This document shows, piece after piece, positions 34,301 through 42,817 of a DNA stretch of 64,000 nt; position 1 is the stretch's first letter; each line of letters starts with the position of its first letter. A program made the translations under genes and the position numbers. The stretch is taken from positions 62,001-126,000 of the forward strand of contig JADLDO010000064.1 in the NCBI GenBank assembly GCA_020846635.1, written 5' to 3'. The stretch comes from Caldilineaceae bacterium (GTDB lineage Bacteria; Chloroflexota; Anaerolineae; Caldilineales; Caldilineaceae). The notes below the pieces were generated by a model, which searched no databases, was not told the DNA's origin, and saw only the letters and a program-made list of their open reading frames with translations.

Positions 34301-34863
34301 AGCGCATCGACCAGGACACTCTCCACACGATTAAAGCGATAAAGACCATCGTCGGTGCCAATCCAGAGTTCGCCTTCCGTCGCCAGCAGCGCGTGAATCG
34401 GGCTCTTGACATCCGCTGCCAAAGACCAAACCTGTCCGTTCCACTGCAGCACAAGACCGTTGTTGCTCCCTGCCCATAGGATTCCCTGGCGACCGTCGCG
34501 TGCAAAGGCTTGAATCTCTCCTAAGGATTGCTGCCCGGCAAGACTGCCACCAGCGATGCCGCCGCCAGCCACGCCCGCAACCGTCATATAGCTGTGCCAC
34601 AGGCCAGTAAAGTGACTAAAACCATTCTCTCCGCCAAACCAGAGCGCATCTTGATCCACCCAGATTGCACGAATGTCGTTGGAAACCACTAGATCACGAT
34701 CGCGTGTAAATTGCGTCCAGCGTGGGTCACGATTCCCCTCTTGAGCCACACCTTCAGCAGCGCGCGCATCACTAGTCATCGATTCAGTCCAGCCACCAAA
34801 GACAAACACCATCAGCAAAACGAGCAGCAATGCCCGCGCCATAGGGCGAGGAGTCAGACGCAT
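31360..34863 (-). CDS. Membrane sensor: extracellular beta-propeller, transmembrane span, cytoplasmic STAND/AAA-type ATPase
   Basis: A 1167-residue protein. A signal sequence (ARALLLVLLMVFVFGG, likely cut after ARA) precedes some 650 residues of propeller repeats such as LWAGSDGAGVFSF, IWVGGEEGLFRY and LWIGSEAGVTHY. These are the two-component-regulator-propeller type. A Y_Y_Y-like domain (~residues 640-750) and one span (~770-790) follow. Where a histidine kinase would be expected there is an ATPase with GERRIGKTS (~845) and LILLIDEMD (~958), then a basic, Ser-rich tail. The ATG at 34863 is preferred; a TTG 75 bases upstream is possible. The next gene encodes a related soluble ATPase. Confidence 0.78.
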   Translation of the reverse strand: MRLTPRPMARALLLVLLMVFVFGGWTESMTSDARAAEGVAQEGNRDPRWTQFTRDRDLVVSNDIRAIWVDQDALWFGGENGFSHFTGLWHSYMTVAGVAGGGIAGGSLAGQQSLGEIQAFARDGRQGILWAGSNNGLVLQWNGQVWSLAADVKSPIHALLATEGELWIGTDDGLYRFNRVESVLVDALGRQPIFALLQDGRNVWVGSSNGLWRYRDSHWLQVGAGEDNLELGVYAIASDSGGALVVGTPYGVGWQARADGRWVWYETLDDADEPVLVQSLAFDQTGLLWAGSDGAGVFSFRLDEEGYSNYGFTGDQNLTTRFVRQIAVDGDNSIWFATPAGVFRYQPYRWINDEQGAADDVRNYINDLLVARDGALWAVTGGAGVRRKTSPQGAETVFTAADGATDVGYALAQDARGAIWVGGEEGLFRYMDGGWDTPIQLTALPTQSVTSLIVDDLNLWIGTARGLVRYAVTTHEVVEVPALHAFSIESLALDNLGRVWAGTNDAGIWVHELDGEWRQFVHDPQDPGSLPGNRVYSLSLAADAQIAGGMWAIVDGEALVRWDGIRWQRAARSWPLPSNLLWTVFSDPQDGSLWIGSEAGVTHYDGITSHTFGANDGLQSAVIFAVARTLEGGYWFGGSTGLTYFLPDKTPPWVKLGPLSGEPVEGSAGLPVLPVGESLMLHYEAGDLQTAPEQLRVLQRVAGPKVTTPWEATDDNYFRHTFDEPGIYTLELLARDESFNYSAFETQRVEIIAPPVLVMLPGLGAVEIGVFRTLAALGTLIVLGSGYMTLVILGNRRRSREALARGFNPYVSGEPVRSDDMFFGRRALLQRIVNTLHSNSIMIHGERRIGKTSLLLHLVNALREVNDADYWFVPVYVDLEGTPQEAFFQLLTEETLYNIETLQHAAIEITPKLTDLRYYTKLENQYSDRDFNRDLNQITDVLEEYGERHDPGKQLRLILLIDEMDVMSRYDRIVQQQLRRIFMREFAATLGAVVAGIQISKEWDRVESPWFNLFNDIALTPFTREQAIELLVEPVRGYYQYDQAAVEFILDHANGRPYKLQQYGLEAVNHMLAARRRRITLKDVEAAHRRLEAAERAGKSSGAAQRQKRSLLDRLQDVVRPESSSAEPQSIKPNGDATPHESTPHEYGGDHHSNGKTNAAQGPRRRS

Positions 34864-34938
34864 TGACCACGTCTTACCCTCGCTGAGTCGATCTTTGATG
34901 TGACGATTTACGAACGACCGCTGTTCCGTCAGATACAA

Positions 34939-35378
34939 GCCTCCCTTAGGTCCGGTTCAGTAGAGCGGTTCCTGTTATAAAGCTTTCATTCTGATGACGT
35001 GAATTACGCCATCTTAGTGCGGTGTTCTTTGGCGCGACCTTTGGTGCAAATGGAGCCACAATAGGTTCCTACACGTTGAGCAACTCGGCCTATAAAGGAA
35101 AAAATCACCAATAGTGAATGCATATTACTGCCAGTGATACACGCGAAGTTTCCAAAGTTTACATACTATATGACGAAAACAGACCTATGTCAATACGTCA
35201 GAATAATTACATGCGGTTTCAGGATATCCGTCATCAAATAATTCCCAGTAATTACAGTTCTTAGGATCGAGAGCTGGCGCGAGGCTGTTTGCGACAATTC
35301 CTCACAGCCATTTACAATATTCCCACTCGCGCTTGTTGAACAATTGGCTCTCTCCCAACCAATGCAAGGCTATCAACA
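34939..35378. other. Gene-free intergenic region
   Basis: About 440 bases, more AT-rich than the surroundings, between the divergent propeller-ATPase gene and a small secreted-protein gene. It probably holds both promoters, but I cannot pick boxes with confidence. No RNA gene or strong hairpin is seen. Confidence 0.4.
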
Positions 35379-35705
35379 ATGCAATGTCAACACCCCATCT
35401 TTTGTCGTTCGACAAGTGTCCTGCCCACCTGGCAGCGTACAGCCCTCTTCCTCTGTATTCTCGTCCTTACCTTAACCGTACTTACGATGTTCAACAGTGG
35501 CTATCCCGTCCATGCGCGTGATGCCGTGGGGCGACGAGACCGCCGCCCCGACCGCGAGGTACGCATCCGCTATCCCCAACCACAGCGCCCTTCCAGCGCA
35601 GATCAAGGCAATCGCCCCACGCTCCAGCGTGCATCAACCGCACCCACAGTGGCCCCTTCTACGCCCACAGATGCGACGCAAGCCGTTCCAACGGCAAACG
35701 AATAA
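35379..35705 (+). CDS. Small secreted or membrane-anchored hypothetical protein
   Basis: A 108-residue protein with a hydrophobic segment at residues ~20-42 (TALFLCILVLTLTVLTMF) and a possible signal peptidase site after PVHA. The remaining 60 residues are hydrophilic and rich in Arg, Pro, Thr and Ala (PQPQRPSSADQ, TAPTVAPSTPTDATQ). They resemble the linkers of other secreted proteins here. AAGG lies nine bases before the ATG, and a strong terminator follows at 35733, which supports a real gene. No family is recognised. Confidence 0.5.
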   Translation: MQCQHPIFCRSTSVLPTWQRTALFLCILVLTLTVLTMFNSGYPVHARDAVGRRDRRPDREVRIRYPQPQRPSSADQGNRPTLQRASTAPTVAPSTPTDATQAVPTANE

Positions 35706-35732
35706 AGAGATATGCACCAAACCCCAATAAAA

Positions 35733-35764
35733 AGTCCGTGATGGATCAACCTCCATCACGGACT
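35733..35764. terminator. 12-bp perfect hairpin between convergent genes
   Basis: AGTCCGTGATGG (35733-35744) pairs perfectly with 35753-35764 around an eight-base loop. Preceding A's (35727-35733) give a T-run on the minus strand. It ends the small secreted-protein gene and the convergent phosphotriesterase gene. Confidence 0.7.
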
Positions 35765-35816
35765 GGCGTCTTCCCTGATTTAGCCGATGATCTACGATTA
35801 TCTATCGGGCATATAG

Positions 35817-36731
35817 TTATCGGGCATAGGCGTTAAATGGGTTATGCTGCGCCAATTGTGCAATCATCGCCTCGTCACATCCCGCGGCCCGCAGCTTAGG
35901 CAGGAATTCACCGGCTAAATGGGTGAATGGCAAAACATCTCCGCCATGCAACTTGGACGGATCATACCATCCCCGATCCTGGCTCAATAGAAGCTGCTTC
36001 GCAAAACCTGCATCCAAAACCCGCTGCACCGCTTCCACATACCATTCATCCGCGCGCCCCCCAATTCCATCATATTCGAGCCACGCGCCCCGCCGCGCCA
36101 TCTCCAAATGCAGTTCAAAGTCCGGCTCTACCTGCGTGTGAATCCAAATAAAGCGGCTGGCAGAATATCCAGCTTGCTCCACAACCGCCAACTGCTCACG
36201 CACGACCGAACCTCGAATCGTGTGGCTGCCAATAATCGCCCCCGTCTGCACGCCTGCGCGTGCCGCTGCGCGCAGTATCTTACGCTCGCTCTCGGTGAGG
36301 CCATCGTCGCTGGCGCTGACCTTGATCCACGCCGCAGGAATCCCCGTCTCTTCAATGCCGTGTGTAAGCTCCTGCATCATCCACGCCGCAATGGCCCCTT
36401 CATCCGCGTCGCGCGCCCATTGTGGAACCCACGGTTCCCGGTAGATGCCTGTGGGCAACACCACTGGGAAGTTTGTCACTTGTGAAATCGCCAGGTCAAT
36501 GTCCGCGCGCCGCCCTACCCCCACGGGCGTACACTCGACAAGTGCCGTCACCCCTTGCGCCTTGATCTTCTCCACTTCAGGGGCCATCACCGCCACCGCT
36601 TCGGCGCTGTCCGCGGTGCGATAGTGAGCCGCCTCAATCGGCCCCAAATCCACAAAGAGATGCTCATGGGGCAGAATCATTCCCAATTCATCTGCTTGTT
36701 TAGATCCTAGTGTAGTGAACAAAGTTGCCAT
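35817..36731 (-). CDS. Phosphotriesterase family metal-dependent hydrolase
   Basis: The 304-residue TIM-barrel amidohydrolase has the PTE metal site: PHEHLF (H22 and H24), the bridging Lys in WIKVSAS (~138), His in GSHTIRG and WIHTQVE, and Asp in LLSQDRGW. Known relatives hydrolyse lactones, phosphotriesters or act as sugar-phosphate lactonases, so the substrate cannot be named. The length fits PHP/phosphotriesterase-related proteins. The ATG at 36731 is 21 bases after the stop of the SH3 lipoprotein gene on the same strand, so co-transcription is possible though the functions look unrelated. Confidence 0.85.
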   Translation of the reverse strand: MATLFTTLGSKQADELGMILPHEHLFVDLGPIEAAHYRTADSAEAVAVMAPEVEKIKAQGVTALVECTPVGVGRRADIDLAISQVTNFPVVLPTGIYREPWVPQWARDADEGAIAAWMMQELTHGIEETGIPAAWIKVSASDDGLTESERKILRAAARAGVQTGAIIGSHTIRGSVVREQLAVVEQAGYSASRFIWIHTQVEPDFELHLEMARRGAWLEYDGIGGRADEWYVEAVQRVLDAGFAKQLLLSQDRGWYDPSKLHGGDVLPFTHLAGEFLPKLRAAGCDEAMIAQLAQHNPFNAYAR

Positions 36732-36752
36732 GACGAAATTTACCCAATCTGA

Positions 36753-37904
36753 TCATCCCTGATCAAACTGAATCCAGATGTCACCCTGCCCGGCAGGCAC
36801 ATTGAGCGTAAATACATCGCTGTCACGCTCACGATTGCCATCCAGCACCCAGATAAAGTAGGTGCCTTCCAAAGAACCACCCGGCAAATCGCCCGCGCCG
36901 ATCTTCGCTTGATAGTTATATGGCCCCATTGGCCCCTGGCTCTTATCAAGTGCAATACTCGTGGTATCTGCAAAGACCGAAATCAATTGGCCGTCACGCT
37001 CAACCCCCAAACGATAGTCACCCTGGGGCTGTCCGCCATCCACCCCACTGTGCATAAAGAACAAGGAAAGCTTCATCTCACCGCCGCCATTGTCGGCAAA
37101 TGAAGGGCCGCCGGTTAATTTGAACTTACATCCATCATCGCCACCACAGCCCCCTGCATTGACCGCACCCGCGGCAGGTGGCGGCGCCGGTTCGGGGGTA
37201 TTCTCCGGGGGCGCGGCTGGTTCCGCTGGTTGGGCTGGGGCCGCGGGGACAGGGGTAGCCGCGGGTGGGGCAACAGCCACAGGTGCAGCAGGAATGTTTT
37301 GCGCCACCGGCACGCTGCCACCGTTGTCTACCGTGACCAACTCGCCAAAGACCCAGGCATTTTGCCCGTTGACACAGCAAAACTGCCACCAAGTTCCCTC
37401 CGGGTTCTTGCCGATCACATCAAAGGCTTGCCCTTGCGTCACCGCACCAACCAAACCATAGTCCGTACCCGGCCCGCTGCGTGCATTGACCGCAGCCCCG
37501 CTGACCACCACTTTGGGAATCGGGGTTGGCGATGGAACCTCGGCGGTAGCCGTCGGCGGCTCCTCCGCTGCCACATCCGCAGCCGGGGCTGCATCAGCCG
37601 CAGGAGGCGCGGCCTCTCCCCCTGAAGGGACAACTTCCACCACCGCAGGCAGCTCTGCCGTTGGCTCAGGCGGCGCGGTAGGCGGCAGTTCTGGGGTCGG
37701 CGTAAAGGTCGGCACGATGACGCGATCTTCGGCCTCCGGCGTCGGTTCCTCTGCATTGCGCCCGCCAAAGAGCAAGCTGCATCCAGAGAGAAACAGGATC
37801 AGCATGAACAAAGAAAGCACTGCGACAATTCGGGGTTGTACCTTTTGGCCCATGTTTATTTGACCCATGTCTATCTTTCGGCTCATTGGTGCCTTTCGGC
37901 TCAT
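36753..37904 (-). CDS. Lipoprotein with bacterial SH3 domain and Pro/Ala linkers
   Basis: The 383-residue protein has a signal sequence ending in the lipobox LFLSGC (Cys42), so it is anchored outside the membrane. A TPTPELPP/AAPPAADAA linker follows. The SH3 domain (~130-190) shows AAVNARSGPGTDYGLV and WWQFCCVNGQNAWV. Another Pro/Ala linker leads to a C-terminal beta-rich domain of about 120 residues. SH3 domains of this kind usually bind peptidoglycan. The ATG at 37904 follows GAGGAG at seven bases. The first 20 residues contain four Met in near-repeats (MSRK, MSRK, MGQ, MGQ), an odd duplicated start region. Confidence 0.8.
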   Translation of the reverse strand: MSRKAPMSRKIDMGQINMGQKVQPRIVAVLSLFMLILFLSGCSLLFGGRNAEEPTPEAEDRVIVPTFTPTPELPPTAPPEPTAELPAVVEVVPSGGEAAPPAADAAPAADVAAEEPPTATAEVPSPTPIPKVVVSGAAVNARSGPGTDYGLVGAVTQGQAFDVIGKNPEGTWWQFCCVNGQNAWVFGELVTVDNGGSVPVAQNIPAAPVAVAPPAATPVPAAPAQPAEPAAPPENTPEPAPPPAAGAVNAGGCGGDDGCKFKLTGGPSFADNGGGEMKLSLFFMHSGVDGGQPQGDYRLGVERDGQLISVFADTTSIALDKSQGPMGPYNYQAKIGAGDLPGGSLEGTYFIWVLDGNRERDSDVFTLNVPAGQGDIWIQFDQG

Positions 37905-37994
37905 AGAGTATCTCCTCACTCGCCAACTATCTTTTTGCCCGCAGGGAGCATGAAAATCGAGCAACAGCCACCCATTGATGCGTTTGCCGCGCCC

Positions 37995-39230
37995 TTATAC
38001 CGCTGCCTTCTCCTGGTTTGGATCAAGCTCTTGCTCCGCCACAATCACCGCATAGCTGCCTTTTGCCGCAGCCACCTGCAATCGCTCATTGGGCGCAAGA
38101 TCAGAGGGCCCGGTTACGACTCGCTCGTCAAGGTGCTGGACAATACTATACCCCCGTCCTAAGACTCGCGACGGGTTTAATGCTTCCAGTTGATGGTTGC
38201 GGGCTGCAACTCGCTCCTGCAGCCTATCCATTCGCCGGCCCACGGTCAAATGCAACCTGCGCTCGCGCTCATCAAGCTGTTGGCGGCGCTGATCCAACAT
38301 GCGTTGGGGATGTAACCGCACCAAACGCTGCTCCATGCTGTGCAGTTGCCGCCGTTCTCCATCGATCAACCCCTCTATCTGTTCGCCCATCCAACCGATG
38401 GTATTGGCAAGCCGCAACCGTGTTTCAACCTGATCCGGTGTGACCATCGCCGCTGCTGCCGACGGTGTTGGAGCGCGTATGTCAGCCACAAAATCAGCAA
38501 TCGTAAAGTCTGTCTCATGCCCAATGCCCGTGATCACAGGAACTTCGCTCTCGAAGATGGCATAGGCCACACGCTCATCATTAAAGGCCCACAAGTCCTC
38601 AATACTGCCGCCCCCGCGTGCCACAATTAACAGATCCAACGCCGAATGATTCGCATGATAGCCGTTGGCATTCCGTACCATGTCGGCGATCTGTCCCGGT
38701 GCTTCGCTACCTTGCACCAAACAGGGAAAGAGCACAATCTCCTGGAGCGGCCAGCGCACTGCGATCACGCGCAGAATGTCATGCAGTGCCGCTGCGTTGC
38801 GGCTGGTGACAATGCCAATCCGCCCATGCAGCAGCCGTACGGTTCGTTTGCGCGCCGCATCAAAGAGACCGGCAAGCTCTAGCTTGGCCTTGAGCGCCTC
38901 AAACTGCACATAGAGTTGCCCTCGACCGGCGGGCTGTATGCGGTTGACGTAAAGCTGATATGCGCCCCGCTCTGGATAGACCCCCACATAGCCAAAGGCG
39001 ATGATCTGATCACCCTCATGCGGCAGCCAGGAATGGCTCAGGGCAGCGTTGCGCCACATCACCGCTGTGAGTGTCGCGCCACTATCCTTCATGCTAAAGT
39101 AAATATGCCCGCTGCTCGCCCGCTTCCAGTTACTTACTTCGCCGAGTACGCCCACATCACGCAGCGTGTCATCACGTTCAAAGAGCGCCACAATATGGGT
39201 CGTGAGAGCAGAAACAGTTAACGGATTCAT
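37995..39230 (-). CDS. xseA: Exodeoxyribonuclease VII large subunit
   Basis: The 411-residue protein is the catalytic subunit of ExoVII, which degrades single-stranded DNA from both ends. The OB-fold comes first, with VGVLGEVSNWKRASSGHIYF. The nuclease core has GRIGIVTSRNAAALHDI, ARGGGSIEDLWAFNDE and GIGHETDFTIADFVAD with PTPSAAA. A long coiled coil (~residues 270-350) ends in NPSRVLGRGYSIV. All are family hallmarks. The small subunit gene xseB is not next to it. It is divergent from the MocR gene with a 203-bp gap. Confidence 0.94.
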   Translation of the reverse strand: MNPLTVSALTTHIVALFERDDTLRDVGVLGEVSNWKRASSGHIYFSMKDSGATLTAVMWRNAALSHSWLPHEGDQIIAFGYVGVYPERGAYQLYVNRIQPAGRGQLYVQFEALKAKLELAGLFDAARKRTVRLLHGRIGIVTSRNAAALHDILRVIAVRWPLQEIVLFPCLVQGSEAPGQIADMVRNANGYHANHSALDLLIVARGGGSIEDLWAFNDERVAYAIFESEVPVITGIGHETDFTIADFVADIRAPTPSAAAAMVTPDQVETRLRLANTIGWMGEQIEGLIDGERRQLHSMEQRLVRLHPQRMLDQRRQQLDERERRLHLTVGRRMDRLQERVAARNHQLEALNPSRVLGRGYSIVQHLDERVVTGPSDLAPNERLQVAAAKGSYAVIVAEQELDPNQEKAAV

Positions 39231-39387
39231 GGTGTACTTTCATCGCTGGCATTTTGTAAGGCAGCAGATCCCCTGCCCAACCTGCGCGCCATTGTAACAT
39301 AGGCATTCGCCAACCTTGAAGTTAAGACAAATCCACGCCTATCAATGCCGCCCAGCATTGTCCTACATAAGTGCCGCAGATTGTCCC

Positions 39388-39416
39388 TTGTCAACCCCAC
39401 ATTGACGCAGTACAAT
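39388..39416 (+). promoter_or_regulatory. Promoter of the MocR-like gene
   Basis: TTGTCA (39388-39393), a 17-base spacer and TACAAT (39411-39416). The predicted start is about eleven bases before the ATG at 39434, so there is little room for a ribosome site. Confidence 0.6.
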
Positions 39417-39433
39417 CATCTTATTCCCAGTGA

Positions 39434-40957
39434 ATGCCACCGATTATGCCCACCGGGCCTTTGGCAGGAGTGCCAATCGTGTCACTAGATTTCCATCTCG
39501 ATCGCGCCAATCCGGTTGCGCTCTACCAACAGATTGCCGAACACCTCAAGGCGCGCATCAGCGACGGACGGCTGCCTGCGGGAGCGCGTCTGCCGACGGT
39601 GCGCCAACTCGCCTCCGACTTGGGGGTCACGCGCTTGACCGTCCAAAATGCCTATGCTGAACTACAATCTGCCGGCTGGATCGAATCAACCGTCGGTCGC
39701 GGCACCTATGTAAGCCACAACGTCAACGGTCACTCCTTTGGCCGCGGCATGATGGCTCCCTTAACACCCGATGGCGTGATCAATGACATTTTGCAGGTAA
39801 ACCAGATCGTCGGTCTGCGCTCAATGGTCAGCGCGTCCCCCGACCCGCGGCTCTTTCCAACCGAAGAATTTTGGTCCACACTGGCAGACCTGCAAGCGGA
39901 TGCCCTGGCGATGGTGCTGTACAGTTCCTCTCAGGGCGATCCACAGTTGCGCGTCGAGATCAGCCAAGACCTGACCGAACGGGGCATTGACGCCACACCG
40001 GATGAAATTCTCGTCGTGGCAGGCGTCACCCAGGGACTGGCACTTGTCTCACGCACGCTGGCCCAACCTGGTGATACCATTTTGGTCGAGCAGCCGACCT
40101 ATTTAGGGGTACTCCACACACTGAAGCTACACGGCGTCCAAGCCATCGGCGTTCCCCTCGATGAAGAAGGTCCCATGTTGAGCGCGCTGGAGCAAGCAAT
40201 CCTCCAGCATCGCCCGCGCTTCTTCTATACAGTTCCTACCTTCCAGAATCCCACCGGGCGCTGTATGACATTGGAGCGGCGGCATGCTGTCTTGGAATTA
40301 GCCGCTACCCACGGTCTGATCATCGTCGAGGATGACATCTATGGACGTCTTGCCTATGACACACCCGCGCCGCCTCCTCTCTATGCGCTTGACACCCGTG
40401 GGCAGGTCATTTTTGTCAGCAGCTACTCCAAAGTCCTGATGCCCGGTCTGCGCTTAGGCTACGTGGTTGCGCCACAACGTTGGGCGGACCGGCTGCTCTC
40501 GCTGCGCCGCGCCACCGACCTATGCAGCCCCACTTTGCTACAACGCTCGCTGGCTTTGTTCCTACGCAACGGGGGTCTCAAACGTCACCTGCGCCGCGTC
40601 CTGCCCATCTATCGTGAACGGCGCAACACACTGGTAACAGCCCTGCAACGTAACTTGCCACCGTCGATCCGCTGGCGCTCGCCAGAAGGGGGCTTCTGCG
40701 CCTGGCTCACCATGCCAAGCTATCATCCCTTTAGTGACCTAGAGCAAGCGCTCTTACGTCAAGGGTGGGCCGTCGCGCCTGGCGAAGTATTTCTAGCCGA
40801 GCCTGCCCAGGAAAAATCGGTGCGTATTTGCTTTGGCAACCTGACGCCCGACGTTATCAACGACGGTGTAGACGCCCTCAGCTACGCCATCCGCGAACGC
40901 CTAAACGCCACCACCGAACCCGCCATCCAACGCGGCAACTGGACCCCCCTCGTATAG
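39434..40957 (+). CDS. MocR-type regulator: GntR HTH fused to aminotransferase fold
   Basis: The 507-residue protein has a GntR winged helix (~residues 20-90: ALYQQIAEHLKARISDGRLP, LPTVRQLASDLGVTRLTVQNAY). A class I aminotransferase domain follows, with FYTVPTFQNPTGR, VEDDIYGRL and the PLP lysine in SSYSKVLMPGLRLGY. MocR proteins use PLP or an amino acid as a cofactor to control nearby genes. The branched-chain aminotransferase gene begins 35 bases downstream, so it may be a target. However, some MocR-like proteins are true aminotransferases. The ATG at 39434 is used; ATG at 39446 is possible. Confidence 0.85.
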   Translation: MPPIMPTGPLAGVPIVSLDFHLDRANPVALYQQIAEHLKARISDGRLPAGARLPTVRQLASDLGVTRLTVQNAYAELQSAGWIESTVGRGTYVSHNVNGHSFGRGMMAPLTPDGVINDILQVNQIVGLRSMVSASPDPRLFPTEEFWSTLADLQADALAMVLYSSSQGDPQLRVEISQDLTERGIDATPDEILVVAGVTQGLALVSRTLAQPGDTILVEQPTYLGVLHTLKLHGVQAIGVPLDEEGPMLSALEQAILQHRPRFFYTVPTFQNPTGRCMTLERRHAVLELAATHGLIIVEDDIYGRLAYDTPAPPPLYALDTRGQVIFVSSYSKVLMPGLRLGYVVAPQRWADRLLSLRRATDLCSPTLLQRSLALFLRNGGLKRHLRRVLPIYRERRNTLVTALQRNLPPSIRWRSPEGGFCAWLTMPSYHPFSDLEQALLRQGWAVAPGEVFLAEPAQEKSVRICFGNLTPDVINDGVDALSYAIRERLNATTEPAIQRGNWTPLV

Positions 40958-40991
40958 CAGCACATATATACCCTACAAGGAGCAGCTCGCC

Positions 40992-41921
40992 ATGACCAAG
41001 TACGCCTTTTTTGAGGGAGAAATCCGTTCCATCCACGACGCCAAAATCAGCGTCATGACACAAACGTTCAACTATGGAACCGGCTGTTTTGGTGGCTTGC
41101 GCGGCTACTGGAACCAGGAGCGAGAGCAGGTATATGTCTTCCGCATCCTGGATCATTACCGCCGCTTCCTCCACAGCGGCAAGATCTTAATGGCCCATGT
41201 GCCCTACAGCGCCCAGGACTTGGCAGAGATCACCATTGAGCTGCTCAGCCGCGAAGGTTGGCGCGAAAACTGTTATGTGCGCCCCTTGCTCTACAAAGCC
41301 GATGAGACGATTGGCGTGCGCCTCGACAATATGCGCGATGCTGTCACCATCTTTTCAGTGGCAATGGGCAACTATCTCCCGCGTGAGGAGGGCTTGCGGC
41401 TTTGCACCAGCAGTTGGCGGCGTGTGGACGATACCGCCATCCCCCCACGCGGCAAAATCACAGGCGCGTATATCAACAGCGCCCTGATCAAGTCGGAGGC
41501 GCATCTCAACGGCTTTGATGATGCCCTGGTTCTCAACCAGGATGGACACATCGCCGAAGCCAGCGCCGCCAACTTGGTCATGATTCGCCACGGCAAGCTC
41601 ATCGTGCCCCCCATCTCAGCCAACGCGCTCGAAGGGATCACCCTCGCCTCCATTATCCATCTTGCCCAACATGAGCTAGGCGTGGCATGCGAAGCACGCG
41701 AGATTGACCGCACAGAGTTATACTATGCCGATGAGGCATTCTTATGTGGCACAGGAGCCCAGGTCGTTTCCATCGCCAGCCTCGATCACCGTACCGTCGG
41801 CAGCGGCAGCGAAGGCCCGATCACCGCAGCCATTCGCGCCCTCTATTTCCGTGTGGTGCGTGGCGAAGAACCCAAGTATATGCATTGGCTCACTCCAGTG
41901 CCGCAGGTCGTCCCGGCCTAA
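40992..41921 (+). CDS. ilvE: Branched-chain amino acid aminotransferase
   Basis: The 309-residue fold-type IV PLP enzyme interconverts Leu, Ile and Val with their keto acids. YGTGCFGGLRGYW near the N-terminus and the PLP lysine K155 in PRGKITGAY are present. EASAANLVMI, the phosphate-binding ALEGIT, and ELYYADEAFLCGTGAQV follow in family order. The ATG at 40992 is preceded by AAGGAGCAGC. It lies downstream of the MocR-like regulator, and a terminator follows at 41928. The AzlCD branched-chain export genes are 0.9 kb downstream, which supports a branched-chain role over D-amino-acid transamination. Confidence 0.92.
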   Translation: MTKYAFFEGEIRSIHDAKISVMTQTFNYGTGCFGGLRGYWNQEREQVYVFRILDHYRRFLHSGKILMAHVPYSAQDLAEITIELLSREGWRENCYVRPLLYKADETIGVRLDNMRDAVTIFSVAMGNYLPREEGLRLCTSSWRRVDDTAIPPRGKITGAYINSALIKSEAHLNGFDDALVLNQDGHIAEASAANLVMIRHGKLIVPPISANALEGITLASIIHLAQHELGVACEAREIDRTELYYADEAFLCGTGAQVVSIASLDHRTVGSGSEGPITAAIRALYFRVVRGEEPKYMHWLTPVPQVVPA

Positions 41922-41927
41922 AGTGTC

Positions 41928-41955
41928 CCCCTCCCGGAAGCTTCAGCGGGAGGGG
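41928..41955 (+). terminator. Hairpin after ilvE
   Basis: CCCCTCCCG (41928-41936) pairs with CGGGAGGGG (41947-41955), and the loop contains the palindrome GAAGCTTC. No long T-run follows. Confidence 0.6.
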
Positions 41956-42019
41956 TACAAGCACAACACTTATCATAGACACGCAATGATCATCTTCACT
42001 CGCTAGAGGAAACTTTTCC

Positions 42020-42808
42020 ATGTCCAATCCATCCGCTGCTCCGGCCCCGACCCTAAAAGACTCGGTGCAAAACCAGTTCAACCCGGCAGCCGCCAACTAC
42101 GCAACCAGCCCGATCCACGCCACAGGCGCAGACCTGCAAGAAATGGTCAACGCTGCCCAACTCACCGGCCATGAGCGCCTTCTGGACGCCGGCTCTGGTA
42201 CAGGTCATACCGCGCTGACCTTTGCGCCCCACGTCGCCCAGGTTGTGGCGCTGGATCTCTCCGCGTCCATGCTTGATCAAGGGCGCAAGTTGGCGGAGGA
42301 AAGGCAGATTAACAACATCGAGTTTCGTCAGGGAGATGTGGAGCAGCTCCCCTTTCCCGATGCCTCCTTCGACCTCATTACCACCCGCTACAGCGCGCAT
42401 CATTGGCCCAATCCATTGACCGCGCTGCATGAGTTTCGCCGCGTGCTGCGCCCAACGGGACGGCTGCTCATTGGCGATATTGTTTCATCCAGTGATCACA
42501 CAATTGACACCCACTTCCAGACCATTGAACTGTTGCGCGACCCATCGCATGTGCGCGACCACACCAGAGAGCAATGGCTGACCATGCTGGATCAAGCAGG
42601 CTTCCAGAGCGACGTGCCGCACACCTGGGAACTCTACATCGACTTTGCTTCGTGGATTCAGCGCATCCACACACCCGCGGCCAACGCCGCCATGATCCAG
42701 ACCCTCTTGGCCCAGGCACCCAGCGAAGTGCAGAGCGCGCTCAAGGTGCAGCCGGATAGCTCATTCACCATGCAGGGGGCATTGCTGCGCGGCCTGCCAC
42801 GCGCCTAG
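42020..42808 (+). CDS. Class I SAM-dependent methyltransferase
   Basis: The 262-residue protein has the SAM-binding motif LLDAGSGTGHTAL (~residues 54-66), motif II acidic VVALDLSASML and a post-motif FPDASFDLITTRYSAHHW. The pattern is that of UbiE/COQ5-like or Methyltransf_11 proteins. The substrate is unknown. An ATG at 42020 is preceded by AGAGGAAACTTTTCC. The azlC gene begins nine bases after the stop, so the three genes probably share a transcript, but the methyltransferase has no clear link to amino-acid export. Confidence 0.85.
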   Translation: MSNPSAAPAPTLKDSVQNQFNPAAANYATSPIHATGADLQEMVNAAQLTGHERLLDAGSGTGHTALTFAPHVAQVVALDLSASMLDQGRKLAEERQINNIEFRQGDVEQLPFPDASFDLITTRYSAHHWPNPLTALHEFRRVLRPTGRLLIGDIVSSSDHTIDTHFQTIELLRDPSHVRDHTREQWLTMLDQAGFQSDVPHTWELYIDFASWIQRIHTPAANAAMIQTLLAQAPSEVQSALKVQPDSSFTMQGALLRGLPRA

Positions 42809-42817
42809 ATAGCAGCC

